The notes under the pieces are model-generated. The model did no database searches, was not told the origin of the DNA, and saw only the letters and a list, made by a program, of their open reading frames with translations. Of a stretch of DNA of 64,000 nucleotides, positions 16,951 to 27,554 are shown piece by piece. Made by a program: the position numbers and the translations under genes. The stretch is from positions 1 to 64,000 of the forward strand of contig NZ_SNUB01000007.1 in the NCBI RefSeq assembly GCF_004378355.1, in the 5' to 3' direction. Positions within the stretch are counted from its first letter, which is position 1; each line of letters begins with the position of its first letter. Origin of the DNA: Psychromonas algicola (GTDB lineage: Bacteria; Pseudomonadota; Gammaproteobacteria; Enterobacterales; Psychromonadaceae).

Positions 16951-17766
16951 CTAGCAATGTACGGGGCAAGGTAACGAAAATAATTTTTTATCTTGCCAAC
17001 GTAACATAGTTAAACTATTTCCCCATACGCAGCCTGTATCAAGTGCATATAACGTATTTTTCACCTGTTCTGCTTTACCTAAAAACGCCCAATGACCAAA
17101 TAAAATGGGTTGGTTATGCTGTTTTGGTGCTATTTCAAACCAAGGCTTTAATAGTGGATTGTTTACTTGAGCTGGGGCGAGATAGTTATCAAATTCCAGT
17201 TCACCATCCACTGTGCAATAACGCATACGAGTAAATACATTAATTATATACCGTAGTCGTTCATAGCCTGAATAAGTGTCTTGCCATTGTGTTGGTTGGT
17301 TACCGTACATATTGTTTAGCAACGTTTGGTAATCATCACTTTGCAATACCGTTTCGACTTCTTTTGCTAATTTTTTTGCTTGAGCAATACTCCACGATGG
17401 TAATATACCTGCATGAACCATGATAAATTTGTGTTCTGGGTGCTCTAATAAAAGTGGTTGTTGACGTAACCAAGTCAGTAATTGATCACTATCTTGAGCT
17501 TCTAAAATAGGTAGGGTTTTATCTTTGGCTTTGCAGTTATGCACGCCAATGGAAGTGGCTAACAAGTGTAAATCATGATTCCCAAGTACCACTTTTGCAT
17601 TTAACGTTTTTAAGAAGCGTAATGTCTGTAATGATTTAGGACCTCGAGCAACTAAATCACCGGCAGCCCATAATTCATCTCTGTCTTTATCGAAATTGGC
17701 TAAACATAAAAGTTGTTTAAGTTCATCATAACAACCTTGAATGTCACCTACTATGTAAGTTGCCAT
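16951..17766 (-). CDS. apaH: Diadenosine tetraphosphatase (symmetrical)
   Basis: A 271-residue metallophosphatase that splits Ap4A into two ADP and also removes NpnN caps from RNA. The metal-site motifs DIQGCYDELKQLL (GD-Q in place of GD-H), GDLVARGP and GNHDLHLLA are within the first 70 residues; MVHAGILPSW and FGHWAFLG supply later ligands. It starts seven bases after the rsmA stop. In E. coli and many relatives apaG lies between these genes; it is missing here. Confidence 0.96.
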   Translation of the reverse strand: MATYIVGDIQGCYDELKQLLCLANFDKDRDELWAAGDLVARGPKSLQTLRFLKTLNAKVVLGNHDLHLLATSIGVHNCKAKDKTLPILEAQDSDQLLTWLRQQPLLLEHPEHKFIMVHAGILPSWSIAQAKKLAKEVETVLQSDDYQTLLNNMYGNQPTQWQDTYSGYERLRYIINVFTRMRYCTVDGELEFDNYLAPAQVNNPLLKPWFEIAPKQHNQPILFGHWAFLGKAEQVKNTLYALDTGCVWGNSLTMLRWQDKKLFSLPCPVHC

Positions 17767-17773
17767 TATTTAG

Positions 17774-18586
17774 TTAAGCTTCTTGTTGACGGTCGTAAAC
17801 GTAGTTCGCCACACGCACGTACTCTTCAACTGAAATATTTTCTGCTCGTTTACCGATATCGATATCAAGCGTTGCTAATTCTTCTGCTGTTAATAATTCG
17901 CGCCATCCATTACGGATTGTTTTACGACGCTGATTAAAAGCCATTGAACAAACTTGATTTAATACTTTAAGGCTTTTCGCCACAAAAGGAGGGGTATCGT
18001 AAGGCTCTAATCGAACCACTGCGGATTCCACTTTAGGTGCAGGTATAAAGGCCGTTGGTGGCACTTCTAATACCGGAATTACATTACAGTAATATTGTGC
18101 CATCACACTTAAGCGACCATAGGCTTTGCAATTTGGTCCCGCACATAATCGGTTAACGACTTCTTTTTGAAGCATAAAGTGCATGTCAGAAATTTTGTCT
18201 GCAAATTCGAATAAATGAAACATAAGCGGTGTAGAAATGTTGTAAGGTAGGTTACCAAATACACGTAGCTGTTTGTCACCTTGAACTAATTGTCCAAAAT
18301 CGAAGCGCATTGCATCGGCTTGAGTTATTTTTAGTTTATCGCGTAAAGTGGGGTGCTGCTCTAAACGCTCTGCTAAGTCGCGGTCAAGCTCAACAACATT
18401 TAAACAATTTACTTTTGCAGCAACAGGCTCTGTTAATGCGCCTAAACCAGGGCCAATTTCTACTATATTATCTTCTGCTTGTGGTGCAATCGCTGCAACA
18501 ATTGAGTCAATGATATAATCATCGTGTAAAAAGTTTTGTCCAAAGCGTTTACGGGCAGTATGGCCTAAGTGAGTTTTGTCGTTCAT
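17774..18586 (-). CDS. rsmA: 16S rRNA dimethyladenosine transferase
   Basis: A 270-residue Rossmann-fold methyltransferase (KsgA) that dimethylates A1518 and A1519 of 16S rRNA. The [10 protein letters not shown] start, the AdoMet loop [14 protein letters not shown] and the target-binding [10 protein letters not shown] are all present. The C-terminal helical domain is complete. It starts two bases after the pdxA stop, within the lptD-surA-pdxA-rsmA-apaH operon. Confidence 0.97.
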   Translation of the reverse strand: MNDKTHLGHTARKRFGQNFLHDDYIIDSIVAAIAPQAEDNIVEIGPGLGALTEPVAAKVNCLNVVELDRDLAERLEQHPTLRDKLKITQADAMRFDFGQLVQGDKQLRVFGNLPYNISTPLMFHLFEFADKISDMHFMLQKEVVNRLCAGPNCKAYGRLSVMAQYYCNVIPVLEVPPTAFIPAPKVESAVVRLEPYDTPPFVAKSLKVLNQVCSMAFNQRRKTIRNGWRELLTAEELATLDIDIGKRAENISVEEYVRVANYVYDRQQEA

Positions 18587-18588
18587 TT

Positions 18589-19584
18589 TTAATTAACCTT
18601 GTTGATGTTACTTTGGACCATAGTAATAGCCTCGTTGACTGCGCAGTGTAAACTACTTGAGTCTGCTTTTCCTGTTCCTGCTAAATCTAATGCGGTACCG
18701 TGGTCAACCGATGTTCGGATAAAGGATAAACCAAGTGTGATGTTAACCGACTTGCCAAAGCCTTTGTATTTTAAAACAGGTAAACCTTGGTCATGGTACA
18801 TAGCTAAAACTGCATCAGCTTGCTGTAAATATTTATCTTGAAATAATGTATCTGCTGGTAATGGGCCCACTAAGTTAATGCCGCGCGATCGAAGTTTATC
18901 AAGTGTGGGTTCAATTACTTCAATCTCTTCTCTACCCATATGACCACCTTCACCTGCATGCGGGTTTAAACCACAAACATAGATGGTAGGCTGGTCAATT
19001 GCATATTTTGCAATTAATTCAGCATTAAGGATCGTGATGATATCAGTTAACAAGGGTTCTGTGATTGCTTTTGGCACGGCTGATAGCGGTAAATGTGTGG
19101 TCGCAAGAGCAACACGCAACCCAGTGGTCGCTAACATCATGACCACTAAATCTACATCAGCTTGTTCTGCAAAAAACTCTGTATGTCCGCTAAATGCAAC
19201 GCCTGCATCGTTAATTACACCTTTATGAACAGGAGCGGTAACAACTGCTGCAAATTCACCATTTAAACAGCCTTGGCTAGCAAATCGTAATGTTTCTAAT
19301 ACATATTCGCCATTGCTTTTGTTTAGTGTACCAGCTTCGACATTAACGGCCGTTGGAATATGGGCAACGGTGAGTTGTCCAATTTTTTGACTTTGTTTTT
19401 TATTAGCAAAGTCATATTGAATAAAGTCTAATTTTTTATTCAGTTTAGCCGCACGTTCTCTTAATACAGTTAAATCTGCACATATAATTAATTCTACAGG
19501 CCAGATTTGATCTGCAAGTTCTAATATTAAATCTGGACCAATCCCACTTGGTTCGCCCGCTGTAACAACAATACGAGGTAACAT
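18589..19584 (-). CDS. pdxA: 4-hydroxythreonine-4-phosphate dehydrogenase
   Basis: A 331-residue NAD-dependent enzyme of vitamin B6 synthesis. [12 protein letters not shown] at the start, [22 protein letters not shown] and [25 protein letters not shown] supply the three metal-binding histidines and the substrate pocket. Its ATG shares a base with the surA stop (TAATG). Position between surA and rsmA is the common gammaproteobacterial one. Confidence 0.97.
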   Translation of the reverse strand: MLPRIVVTAGEPSGIGPDLILELADQIWPVELIICADLTVLRERAAKLNKKLDFIQYDFANKKQSQKIGQLTVAHIPTAVNVEAGTLNKSNGEYVLETLRFASQGCLNGEFAAVVTAPVHKGVINDAGVAFSGHTEFFAEQADVDLVVMMLATTGLRVALATTHLPLSAVPKAITEPLLTDIITILNAELIAKYAIDQPTIYVCGLNPHAGEGGHMGREEIEVIEPTLDKLRSRGINLVGPLPADTLFQDKYLQQADAVLAMYHDQGLPVLKYKGFGKSVNITLGLSFIRTSVDHGTALDLAGTGKADSSSLHCAVNEAITMVQSNINKVN

Positions 19585-20894
19585 TATTCTTCCTCAAAAA
19601 TATATTCAGGATTATTAATTTTAATATAAGCCTGCTGGCGAATTTCATTGATCCAAGCAGCGGCTTCTGAAGGAAAACGTTGACCAAATAAAATATTATA
19701 TGCTTTTTGTTTGGTAACTTGTTTTGTTACATCTGATTTTCGTTTTTCTAATACTTCTAGGATATGCCATCCATGTGTAGTTCGAAATGGCTGACTGATT
19801 TCGCCAATTGACTGAGATAAAGCAGCATCTCGGAATTCTGGTACATATACCTTCGGATCAGCCCAGCCTAGAACACCGCCTTTGACTGCCGAACCTGGGT
19901 CTTGAGAGTATTCTTTGGCAACATCAGCAAAACTTTTTTTCCCAGAAACTATGTCTTTACGCAAAGAGGCTAGTAACTGTTTCGCTTTTTCATCACTTAA
20001 AATAACATTTGGTTTAATTAAAATGTGGCGAGCGTTAACTTCCTCATTCATAACACTTTGCTTGCCTTTAGTGTCTAGTATCTTAATGATATGAACACCT
20101 CTTCCAGAACGAAATGGACCGATAATATCGCCTTTTTTATTATCATCATTAATTTTTTCAGCAAACAAACTCGGCATGGTCTCAAGTTTACGCCAGCCCC
20201 AGTCTCCACCTTCTTTGGCTTTAGGGCCGTCTGAATTTTGGATTGCTAGCTTTTTGATATCAGCACCACTTTGAATTTCTTTAACTAATTTTTGTGCCTT
20301 TTGGTCTATTGCTAATTTCTTTTCTGGAGAGTCTTTAGCGGCAACTTGAAGCATGATATGGGCAAAGTTAAATTCTGCTTTTTGTTGACCTTGTTGATTT
20401 ATTAAGTCAACCATTTGTTCAACTTCTTGATCTGAAAGCTTAATTCGTTTGCGAACTTCTATTTGACGAATATCATTAATAGTTAATTCATCACGAATAT
20501 TATCAACATAGGCATTATAATTAATCCCTGACTTTTCTAAATCAAGACGTAGCTGTGCTAATGTTTTATTTTGTTTCTTAGCAATGCTTTCTATTGTTTG
20601 ATTAACTTGTACATCATTGATGCGTAAACCTATTGCTTCTGCAACTTGAAGTTGTAATTTATCATTGATTAATTTATCTAAGATTTGTTTATCAAAGTCA
20701 GCAGGGATCGGTTGATTATTTTCTTTATAGCGATTTGTTATTTCTTGCTTCATGTTGACCATGTCACTGTGTAAAATTAATTCTTTATTCACTACTGCTT
20801 CAATATTATCTAATTGTATTTGTGCTGCGGTTGTCGTTTGTGACATGACACTGCACAAGATCATCGTGCCTAAAAGTCGTTTTGCTAATTTCAT
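19584..20894 (-). CDS. surA: Periplasmic chaperone/peptidyl-prolyl isomerase SurA
   Basis: A 436-residue exported protein with a signal peptide (about residues 1-23). An N-terminal chaperone domain is followed by two parvulin domains, recognised by [11 protein letters not shown] and [18 protein letters not shown], and a short C-terminal helix. SurA escorts outer-membrane proteins, including LptD, to the BAM complex. It lies ten bases after lptD, one of its main clients, so co-expression makes sense. Confidence 0.97.
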   Translation of the reverse strand: MKLAKRLLGTMILCSVMSQTTTAAQIQLDNIEAVVNKELILHSDMVNMKQEITNRYKENNQPIPADFDKQILDKLINDKLQLQVAEAIGLRINDVQVNQTIESIAKKQNKTLAQLRLDLEKSGINYNAYVDNIRDELTINDIRQIEVRKRIKLSDQEVEQMVDLINQQGQQKAEFNFAHIMLQVAAKDSPEKKLAIDQKAQKLVKEIQSGADIKKLAIQNSDGPKAKEGGDWGWRKLETMPSLFAEKINDDNKKGDIIGPFRSGRGVHIIKILDTKGKQSVMNEEVNARHILIKPNVILSDEKAKQLLASLRKDIVSGKKSFADVAKEYSQDPGSAVKGGVLGWADPKVYVPEFRDAALSQSIGEISQPFRTTHGWHILEVLEKRKSDVTKQVTKQKAYNILFGQRFPSEAAAWINEIRQQAYIKINNPEYIFEEE

Positions 20895-20904
20895 TTTTTA
20901 CTCA

Positions 20905-23256
20905 TCACTTTAAATAAAATGGGCGACCGTAGTCGAATAAACCTTCGTCACCATCAGCGACGTCTGTACCACCTAACCCTGTTAACTCAAAGGTTATTCC
21001 ATAGCTTGTTTCTGTTTCAAGTGTGCTTTCTAAGTCATCTTCTTCGTCGTAATAAGAAAGCATGTGTTGGTCATAAGTCAAACTAATGGACCAACAACAA
21101 GATTGATATTTTAATCCCACAATACTCTCAAAGGTATTGTCAACATTAAGGTCATAGTAATAACTTGCAAAAGTACTCCATTGACTACTAATTGACCAAT
21201 TTAATTTGCCGCCAACTTGGTTAATGATTTCATCCCAATCGGCATCATCGGATTCTTTGTAATAACGGTAACTTGCTTGCAGATAGGTATTGTTAGCCCA
21301 GCGTTTTTCAACCGTGGTATTAGCTCGTTCAATGACTTTGTCATTACTATCCCACTCAACTCCTGCATGTAAGAAGTAGTCATTCTCAAAGTTGATATCA
21401 AACTCACCGATCATTGATGATCGGCTTACTTCATCTTCATCACTGCTATCATCTTCATCTAAAGTAACCTTTGACTCTTCAAAGTAATAGTTTTGACCCA
21501 CTGCAAAGCGTAATTTCTCTTTACCTTGATTGTTGATAAAACTACTAGACAGCCCAAAGGTTATTTGGTTCGCATCTGCTATTCGGTCATATCCTGAATA
21601 TCGATTGTCACGAAAAAGCCCATAATAATCGCTTTCCAACGTTGTTGTGTCGTATAAACCAATGTTAGATTGATCTTCATAAGGCACATATAAATATTGC
21701 ATCTGTGGCACTAACGTTTGACGGTAATTTTTATCAAATAAAGTGAAGTCGCGTTCTAGATTTATGCCCGAATGAATTTTAAAAGAAGGGATATACCTTG
21801 TGGCAGTTTCGTCATATTCATCATAGGTGTCGGTTGTGCCTAAATCTTGTTGATAAAGGCTTAGCATATATTTTAATTCAGTATTAATAAATAAAGAATC
21901 ATAGTAAAGAGGCAATACAATTTTAGGCTCTGCATGCACACGAGTACCTGTGTAAACGTCGTCATCATTATGAGAAAATTTAGTGACTTCTGAATACCAT
22001 TCAAATTGTAGACTTCTCCAGTCCAATGGTTGGTATGCATTTAATGATACTTTTGGAAGCACAATATAGGAATCTTCGTCTTCATCTAGTACTTGGAAAT
22101 CACGTACTTCTACTGAGCTATTCCAATTCATTGAGGTATAGCTTAACTCCGCGGTTTGTAATAATTGGCCGTCACTCTGGGTTCCATAGTCTGTTTCGAT
22201 ATCATTAAAGTAATCTTCGTCGCTGACTCTTGTGTATTCAGCATTGAAGTTCCAATTTTTAGCAAAAGTAATATTATGATTTAAATGTAGTAAGTAACGA
22301 GTATTTTCTTCTTCATCATCGTCTTCATTAAGTTTATCGGTACCCAGATATTCTGTCGCAATTTTTCCTGAACCTATATCAAATAAATAACGATATTCAT
22401 TTTTCAACAATAATCCTCTATCTGCCATATATGTTGGGGTGAAAGTCATATCTTGATTCGTGGTTAGATTGATATATAAGGGCTGAGCAACAGTAATACC
22501 ATTAATCGATGAGTTTTCATAAGTTGGAAATAAAAGCCCCGTTTTACGTTTATCTGTCAGAGGGTAATTTATGTAAGGAAAATAAAAGACAGGAATCCCT
22601 TTTATTTTTAATACTGCATTATAAGCACTGCCGACTTCTGATGCATTATCAATATACATAGTTGAAGATTCAATACTCCAAGTCGTATCTTGCGGTGGGC
22701 AGGCTGTATAAGATGATGAATTAAACTCATAAAGGTTTTGCCCATTATCATAAATTAAATCAGCATCACCTCGTCCACCTTGACCATGGAATTGGTATTC
22801 AGTCTTAAATAATGAAGATTCATCGGTTTTTAAGTTAGTTTTAATTTGATCTGCGGTTAAAGTGATTTCACCATCTACAAAGCGAACATTACCCGCAGCA
22901 TAAGCTTGTTCTGCCGAACGGCTATAAGATAACGTGTCTGATGTTAAGGTTTTGTCACCTTGTACTAGATTAACATTGCCTTGATAAAATATATCGCCAG
23001 CAAAACCTGTTAAGGTATCAGCGCTAATATCGACAGGTATTTGGTTTCTGTCTAATTTATTATTACTTTTGATACGAGGTGGGACGTTCTGATAGCATTG
23101 TTGGAAGAAAGCATCTACTTTACGTAGTGCTGAATTCTCTTTTAGACTCATCTGAGTATCAACATCATCTTGAGTAACAGAATCATTAGTTTCGCTTTGC
23201 TCTGCAGCGTGAGCAATAGGGGATAACATGAATAATAAAGGGATATATTTTAACAT
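20905..23256 (-). CDS. lptD: LPS-assembly protein LptD
   Basis: A 783-residue outer-membrane protein that with LptE inserts lipopolysaccharide into the outer leaflet. A signal peptide (about 1-17) precedes an OstA/LptA-like jellyroll domain (about 70-200) and a C-terminal barrel. The four cysteines for the interdomain disulfides are present: Cys54, Cys186 and the adjacent Cys720-Cys721, matching the E. coli arrangement. It heads the operon with surA, divergent from djlA. Confidence 0.97.
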   Translation of the reverse strand: MLKYIPLLFMLSPIAHAAEQSETNDSVTQDDVDTQMSLKENSALRKVDAFFQQCYQNVPPRIKSNNKLDRNQIPVDISADTLTGFAGDIFYQGNVNLVQGDKTLTSDTLSYSRSAEQAYAAGNVRFVDGEITLTADQIKTNLKTDESSLFKTEYQFHGQGGRGDADLIYDNGQNLYEFNSSSYTACPPQDTTWSIESSTMYIDNASEVGSAYNAVLKIKGIPVFYFPYINYPLTDKRKTGLLFPTYENSSINGITVAQPLYINLTTNQDMTFTPTYMADRGLLLKNEYRYLFDIGSGKIATEYLGTDKLNEDDDEEENTRYLLHLNHNITFAKNWNFNAEYTRVSDEDYFNDIETDYGTQSDGQLLQTAELSYTSMNWNSSVEVRDFQVLDEDEDSYIVLPKVSLNAYQPLDWRSLQFEWYSEVTKFSHNDDDVYTGTRVHAEPKIVLPLYYDSLFINTELKYMLSLYQQDLGTTDTYDEYDETATRYIPSFKIHSGINLERDFTLFDKNYRQTLVPQMQYLYVPYEDQSNIGLYDTTTLESDYYGLFRDNRYSGYDRIADANQITFGLSSSFINNQGKEKLRFAVGQNYYFEESKVTLDEDDSSDEDEVSRSSMIGEFDINFENDYFLHAGVEWDSNDKVIERANTTVEKRWANNTYLQASYRYYKESDDADWDEIINQVGGKLNWSISSQWSTFASYYYDLNVDNTFESIVGLKYQSCCWSISLTYDQHMLSYYDEEDDLESTLETETSYGITFELTGLGGTDVADGDEGLFDYGRPFYLK

Positions 23257-23472
23257 TAATAACTCACAACAAGTGCCTAGAAATAAATGAAAACGCTAAG
23301 CAAAAAACAATATAACTGTATATAATAAAGCAAAATTTTGCTTGCTCCAATCTTTGATTGACGATAAAGGGGCTATTTTTGTTATTTACTACAAATAATT
23401 GGTAAATAGTTACATAGTTAGTCAAAATAATGAATTCATTTGATACTTTTGGTTTAAAGGCTGTTAATAATT

Positions 23473-24288
23473 ATGCATATATTGGGAAAACTATTAGGTG
23501 GGTTCTTTGGTTTCATGTTTGGGCATTTCTTTGGGCTTATTTTTGGGGTTTGGTTAGGGCATCGTTTTGATGTTGCCTTAGGCCGTAACTTTACTCTTCA
23601 GGATGGTATTTTAAACGGGCGCTCAAATAGCTTTGATAAACAGAAGGTGTTTTTTGAAACTGCTTTTTCAGTTATGGGGCATGTTGCTAAATCAAAAGGG
23701 CAAGTGACTAGCCATGATATCCAAATCGCCAGTGCGTATATGGATCAGATGAATTTACATGGTGAAGCTCGTACTCAAGCGCAAACAGCTTTTACCGAAG
23801 GAAAAAGCCCATCCTTTGCATTGATAGAAACATTACAAGAATTTATGCGTGTATTACATGGTGAACGCAATGTATTGCAAATGTTTCTAGCCATTCAAGT
23901 GCAAATGGCCTTTGCTGATGGGCAAATCGAAGCAAAAGAAAAAGCGATCCTTTACATTATTGCTGAAACATTAGGATCATCTCGCTTTGAATTAGATCGG
24001 TTAATTCAAATGATGGAAGGGCAGCAACATTTCAATCAAAGTCATAATGGTAGCCAACGAGCTAGCACTTCATCTGACAAAGCTGATGCGTATAAAATAT
24101 TAGGTGTTGATAGCAGTGCAAGTGATAAAGAGATTAAACGTGCTTATCGTAAATTGATGAGTCAAAATCACCCTGATAAATTAGCATCAAAAGGATTACC
24201 TGAACAAATGATGCAATTAGCGAAAGAAAAAGCACAAGATATCCAAAAAGCCTATGAATTATTACGTAGTGATAGAGGATTTAAATAA
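23473..24288 (+). CDS. djlA: DnaJ-like co-chaperone DjlA
   Basis: A 271-residue membrane-anchored J-protein. One N-terminal transmembrane segment rich in Gly/Phe (about residues 8-30) is followed by a TerB-like helical domain and a C-terminal J domain with ILGVDSSASDKEIKRAYRKLMSQNHPDKL, including the HPD motif needed to stimulate DnaK. In E. coli DjlA affects capsule signalling through Rcs. It is divergent from lptD, as commonly seen. Confidence 0.95.
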   Translation: MHILGKLLGGFFGFMFGHFFGLIFGVWLGHRFDVALGRNFTLQDGILNGRSNSFDKQKVFFETAFSVMGHVAKSKGQVTSHDIQIASAYMDQMNLHGEARTQAQTAFTEGKSPSFALIETLQEFMRVLHGERNVLQMFLAIQVQMAFADGQIEAKEKAILYIIAETLGSSRFELDRLIQMMEGQQHFNQSHNGSQRASTSSDKADAYKILGVDSSASDKEIKRAYRKLMSQNHPDKLASKGLPEQMMQLAKEKAQDIQKAYELLRSDRGFK

Positions 24289-24290
24289 TT

Positions 24291-24824
24291 ATGTTAGCCA
24301 TGATAAAGCGTTACTGTTTACAAATACTCTTTGCGCTAAGTGTTTTGTTTGGATTGCAATTACCACACTTTTTACAGCAATATGAATTACGTTTACAGGG
24401 GCACTTTGTCGAAGCTAATTTGCAACTTTCACAATATCAATTACTTGCAGATGTGCATTTTGATGGTGATTTAGATGCTTTAATTAACCAACATAAAATC
24501 AGCCATCTTGCATTGTTTCAAGATGAAGCTTCTATTATTGAAGACACATACTTACGTGTGCAGTATTTACAGAAAAAAATCAATAATATGAATAAGCCTA
24601 TTTGGTACCGTTTGGGATTATTGGTTAAAGAAGTGGGGCAACCTATCTTTATTGACACTTGGCGTGATTACCGTGCGAATATTGTATTGAATCAAGAATC
24701 AATTATAGTTGGATTGGCAGTGGCTATCTTATTTATGCTGCTGCTTGAATTTTTTCTATTTTTAGTAAAGCATTTTACTGGATTTATTTTTTCTTCTTTT
24801 AAAAATAAATTTTCTGCATCATAA
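24291..24824 (+). CDS. DUF2937 family membrane protein
   Basis: A 177-residue protein with transmembrane segments at each end (about residues 8-26 and 137-163) and a soluble middle. The order GLQLPHFLQQYELRLQGHFVEA near the start and an acidic middle fits DUF2937, whose function is unknown. It starts three bases after djlA, so it is co-transcribed. An ATG nine bases downstream (24300) is an equally possible start. Confidence 0.75.
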   Translation: MLAMIKRYCLQILFALSVLFGLQLPHFLQQYELRLQGHFVEANLQLSQYQLLADVHFDGDLDALINQHKISHLALFQDEASIIEDTYLRVQYLQKKINNMNKPIWYRLGLLVKEVGQPIFIDTWRDYRANIVLNQESIIVGLAVAILFMLLLEFFLFLVKHFTGFIFSSFKNKFSAS

Positions 24825-24975
24825 CCTCTAAGTATGCCAAATACTTGATTAAATAAGTCTCTGAGCATAGAACAAGATCAATAATATAGATTATCCGTTT
24901 TTATTACATATAATTTTGCATCTCTGTTGAGGCTTCTTTATTATTGTCCTCTATTACCTTATTTCATTTATATTA

Positions 24976-24989
24976 TGGTGTTTACACCA
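24976..24989. promoter_or_regulatory. Palindrome upstream of dapD
   Basis: TGGTGT-TT-ACACCA is a perfect inverted repeat ending 28 bases before the dapD start codon, near where a promoter start would be expected. It could be an operator, but the binding protein is unknown. I see no lysine-riboswitch-like structure here. Confidence 0.35.
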
Positions 24990-25017
24990 AATAAACTTTT
25001 AAACTGGAGCTTTATAC

Positions 25018-26046
25018 ATGTCTACATTTTCTCTTGCTTTTGGTACTGCGACTAAAAACCGTGACCAAAAAATCATCGAAGCATTTTTCCCAAATCCAAT
25101 TCTAAATCCAAGTGATGATTTAGTGGCAACAGTAGGTGCTATTGCTGGTTATAAAGAAGGTAATCAAGTTATTGAAATTATGCCAGCTATCGCTGAACAA
25201 TTAGCCGCTGCTTTTAATGGTGAAAATGAGACTGATAATGCAGATTTTGCCGTTGCAGCCGCTAAATCAAAACAACCGCTAGTATTAGTTATTCTAGCAA
25301 CAGATGAAGCGCCACAAAGCGTAGCTGAAGGTTACTTAAAACTACAACTTATTTCACATCGTCTAGTTAAACCACATGGTGTAGTTTTAGATGGGATCTT
25401 TGGTTTATTACATAACATCGCCTGGACTAATAAAGGTCCAATTGATTTACCAGAATTAAAAGAACGTCAAATGAAAGCACGTTTAAAAGGTAAAACGATT
25501 ATTGTCGACTGTGTTGATAAATTCCCTAAAATGGTTGATTACGTGGTTCCAGCAGGCGTACGTATTGCTGATACATCACGCGTACGTTTAGGTGCTCACG
25601 TTGGCGAAGGCACTACAGTTATGCATGAAGGTTTCATTAACTTCAATGCTGGTACAACAGGCGTTAGCATGGTTGAAGGTCGAATTTCTGCTGGTGTAAT
25701 GGTTGGTGAAGGTAGTGATATTGGTGGTGGAGCTTCTATTATGGGGACTCTTTCTGGTGGCGGTAAAATGGTCGTGGCTATTGGTGAGAACAGTTTATTA
25801 GGTGCTAACGCGGGTCTAGGTTTCCCATTAGGTAATCGTTGTACTATCGAATCTGGTTTATATGTAACAGCGGGCTCTAAAGTTAAAATGTTAGACAAAG
25901 AAGGCAAAGAAGCTGGCTCTGTTAAAGCACGCGATTTAGCGAATAAAGATGATTTATTATTCCGCCGTAATTCAGTAACAGGTCAAATCGAATGTTTAGT
26001 GAATAAAAGTGCTGTTGAATTAAATAGTATGTTGCATTCTAACTAG
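25018..26046 (+). CDS. dapD: Tetrahydrodipicolinate N-succinyltransferase (long type)
   Basis: A 342-residue enzyme of lysine and diaminopimelate synthesis that transfers succinyl from succinyl-CoA to tetrahydrodipicolinate. The C-terminal half is a left-handed parallel beta-helix with hexapeptide repeats, seen in RLGAHVGEGTTVMHEGFINFNAG and VGEGSDIGGGASIMG. Length and sequence place it in the longer DapD subgroup found in Vibrio-type bacteria, not the 274-residue E. coli type. A GGAGC ribosome-binding site precedes the ATG. A terminator follows immediately. Confidence 0.95.
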   Translation: MSTFSLAFGTATKNRDQKIIEAFFPNPILNPSDDLVATVGAIAGYKEGNQVIEIMPAIAEQLAAAFNGENETDNADFAVAAAKSKQPLVLVILATDEAPQSVAEGYLKLQLISHRLVKPHGVVLDGIFGLLHNIAWTNKGPIDLPELKERQMKARLKGKTIIVDCVDKFPKMVDYVVPAGVRIADTSRVRLGAHVGEGTTVMHEGFINFNAGTTGVSMVEGRISAGVMVGEGSDIGGGASIMGTLSGGGKMVVAIGENSLLGANAGLGFPLGNRCTIESGLYVTAGSKVKMLDKEGKEAGSVKARDLANKDDLLFRRNSVTGQIECLVNKSAVELNSMLHSN

Positions 26047-26061
26047 TCTATTGAGAAAATT

Positions 26062-26098
26062 AAAAAGGCGACTGTATGTTACATACAGTCGCCTTTTT
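26062..26098. terminator. Bidirectional terminator between dapD and yciB
   Basis: A perfect 18-base inverted repeat: AAAAAGGCGACTGTATGT at 26062-26079 and its complement at 26081-26098. T-runs on either strand end dapD and the trp-yciB transcript. Confidence 0.93.
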
Positions 26099-26131
26099 GT
26101 TACTTCGTCTCTTTTAAACGCCTACTTTTAG

Positions 26132-26701
26132 TTATTTATCTGACTCTTGTTCTGCTTTTTCTTTATTTTTATCTGAAGCCGGTAAATACTTATAAATGTA
26201 AACACCACTTAAAAGCGTAAATACCAGTGTCGCACCTAATAAACCAAATACTTTAAAGTTAACCCAAATTTCTTGCGGCAAGTTAAATGCAACATAAACA
26301 TTTAATATACTTAGCACGATAAAGAAAAGTGCCCAAGCTACGTTTAAATTATTCCAAACAGCGTCAGGTAGCGCTAATTCTTTACCTAGCATTTGTTTGA
26401 TAATTGGCTTTTTAAAGAGTAGCTGACTGACTAATAAAGCGATAGCAAATAAAGCATAGATAAAGGTTACTTTCCATTTGATGAAAGCATCGTCATGCAA
26501 AATAAGTGTTAATGAACCAAATACAAAAACCATCACGAAGGTTATAACCTGCATTTTTTCTGCTTTACCGTTTTTGAAGTAACTATAAGCGAGCACTAGC
26601 CCTGTTGTTATAATTAACGATCCCGTTGCTGCATAAATATCAACCATTTTATAAATGGCGAAAAAAATGATTAATGGAATAAAATCAAGCAATTGTTTCA
26701 T
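26132..26701 (-). CDS. yciB: YciB, inner membrane septation/envelope protein
   Basis: A 189-residue inner-membrane protein with five or more transmembrane helices, matching YciB (septation protein A/IspZ). Recognisable parts are [18 protein letters not shown] at the start and [17 protein letters not shown]. In E. coli it influences envelope synthesis and division; the mechanism is not settled. It begins 28 bases after trpA on the same strand, so it is probably the last gene of the trp transcript, which ends at the bidirectional terminator. Confidence 0.92.
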   Translation of the reverse strand: MKQLLDFIPLIIFFAIYKMVDIYAATGSLIITTGLVLAYSYFKNGKAEKMQVITFVMVFVFGSLTLILHDDAFIKWKVTFIYALFAIALLVSQLLFKKPIIKQMLGKELALPDAVWNNLNVAWALFFIVLSILNVYVAFNLPQEIWVNFKVFGLLGATLVFTLLSGVYIYKYLPASDKNKEKAEQESDK

Positions 26702-26729
26702 AAAACTCTCTTATTTTAAGTGGAATAAT

Positions 26730-27554
26730 TTATTTTAATGTCGCAGCTTTCATTGAGCTAATAAATTCAAACATTTCTGTTTTCATTTTTTCTGGATCTG
26801 CAAGATTACGTTCAATAACTTTAACTACTGCAGACCCAGATATCGCACCCGCTGCGCCTGACTTGATGGCTTCAGCGACTTGTTCTGGTTGCGAAATACC
26901 AAATCCAAGCAATGATGGTGGTGCATTATACTGGTTTAATGTTTCAAGCATATGTTCGACAGGCATACCTGCTTTGGCATCAGCGCCTGTCACACCTGCA
27001 CGGCTTAATAGGTAAGTATAACCTTGCCCGTATTCAGCAACTTGCTGAAGCGTCGCTTTATCACCGTTTGGCGGAGCAATAAAGATTTGTTGTAAACCAA
27101 ATTTCTCAGCGGCGGCACGATAAGGTTCACTTTCATGCAAAGGTACATCTGCAATCAAGATAGAGTCCACACCGGCTTTTTTACAACGTTGGTAAAAACT
27201 TTCAATGCCATTACGGTAAACTAAATTTACATACAATAGTAAACCAATTGGTATTTGTGGGTGATTAGCTCGAACTTCTTTGATGATATCAAAACATACT
27301 TCGGGTGTGGTGCCTGCTTCTAGAGCTCGGATTGATGCATCTTGGATGACAGTTCCATCGGCAACAGGGTCTGAAAATGGAATACCTAGTTCTAGCGCAT
27401 CTGCGCCTGCTTCAACAAGCGTGTTGATGATTGCTAATGATTGTTCTTTATTTGGGTCACCGACTGTGACAAAAGGAACAAAGGCACCTTGATTTTTTGC
27501 TGCTAAGCGATCAAATAATTCAGTATATCGTTGTGTTTGTAGATCATCAGCCAT
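26730..27554 (-). CDS. trpA: Tryptophan synthase alpha chain
   Basis: A 274-residue TIM-barrel subunit that cleaves indole-3-glycerol phosphate to indole. The catalytic Glu55 and Asp66 lie in [16 protein letters not shown], aligned with E. coli Glu49 and Asp60. [13 protein letters not shown] and GFGISQPEQ form the phosphate-binding part. The start shares a base with the trpB stop (TAATG), coupling the two subunits of the complex. Confidence 0.98.
   Translation of the reverse strand: MADDLQTQRYTELFDRLAAKNQGAFVPFVTVGDPNKEQSLAIINTLVEAGADALELGIPFSDPVADGTVIQDASIRALEAGTTPEVCFDIIKEVRANHPQIPIGLLLYVNLVYRNGIESFYQRCKKAGVDSILIADVPLHESEPYRAAAEKFGLQQIFIAPPNGDKATLQQVAEYGQGYTYLLSRAGVTGADAKAGMPVEHMLETLNQYNAPPSLLGFGISQPEQVAEAIKSGAAGAISGSAVVKVIERNLADPEKMKTEMFEFISSMKAATLK

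Noticed and set aside
24825-25017. Lysine riboswitch before dapD
   Set aside because: The gap is under 200 bp and lacks the expected long structured domain; only a short palindrome is seen.
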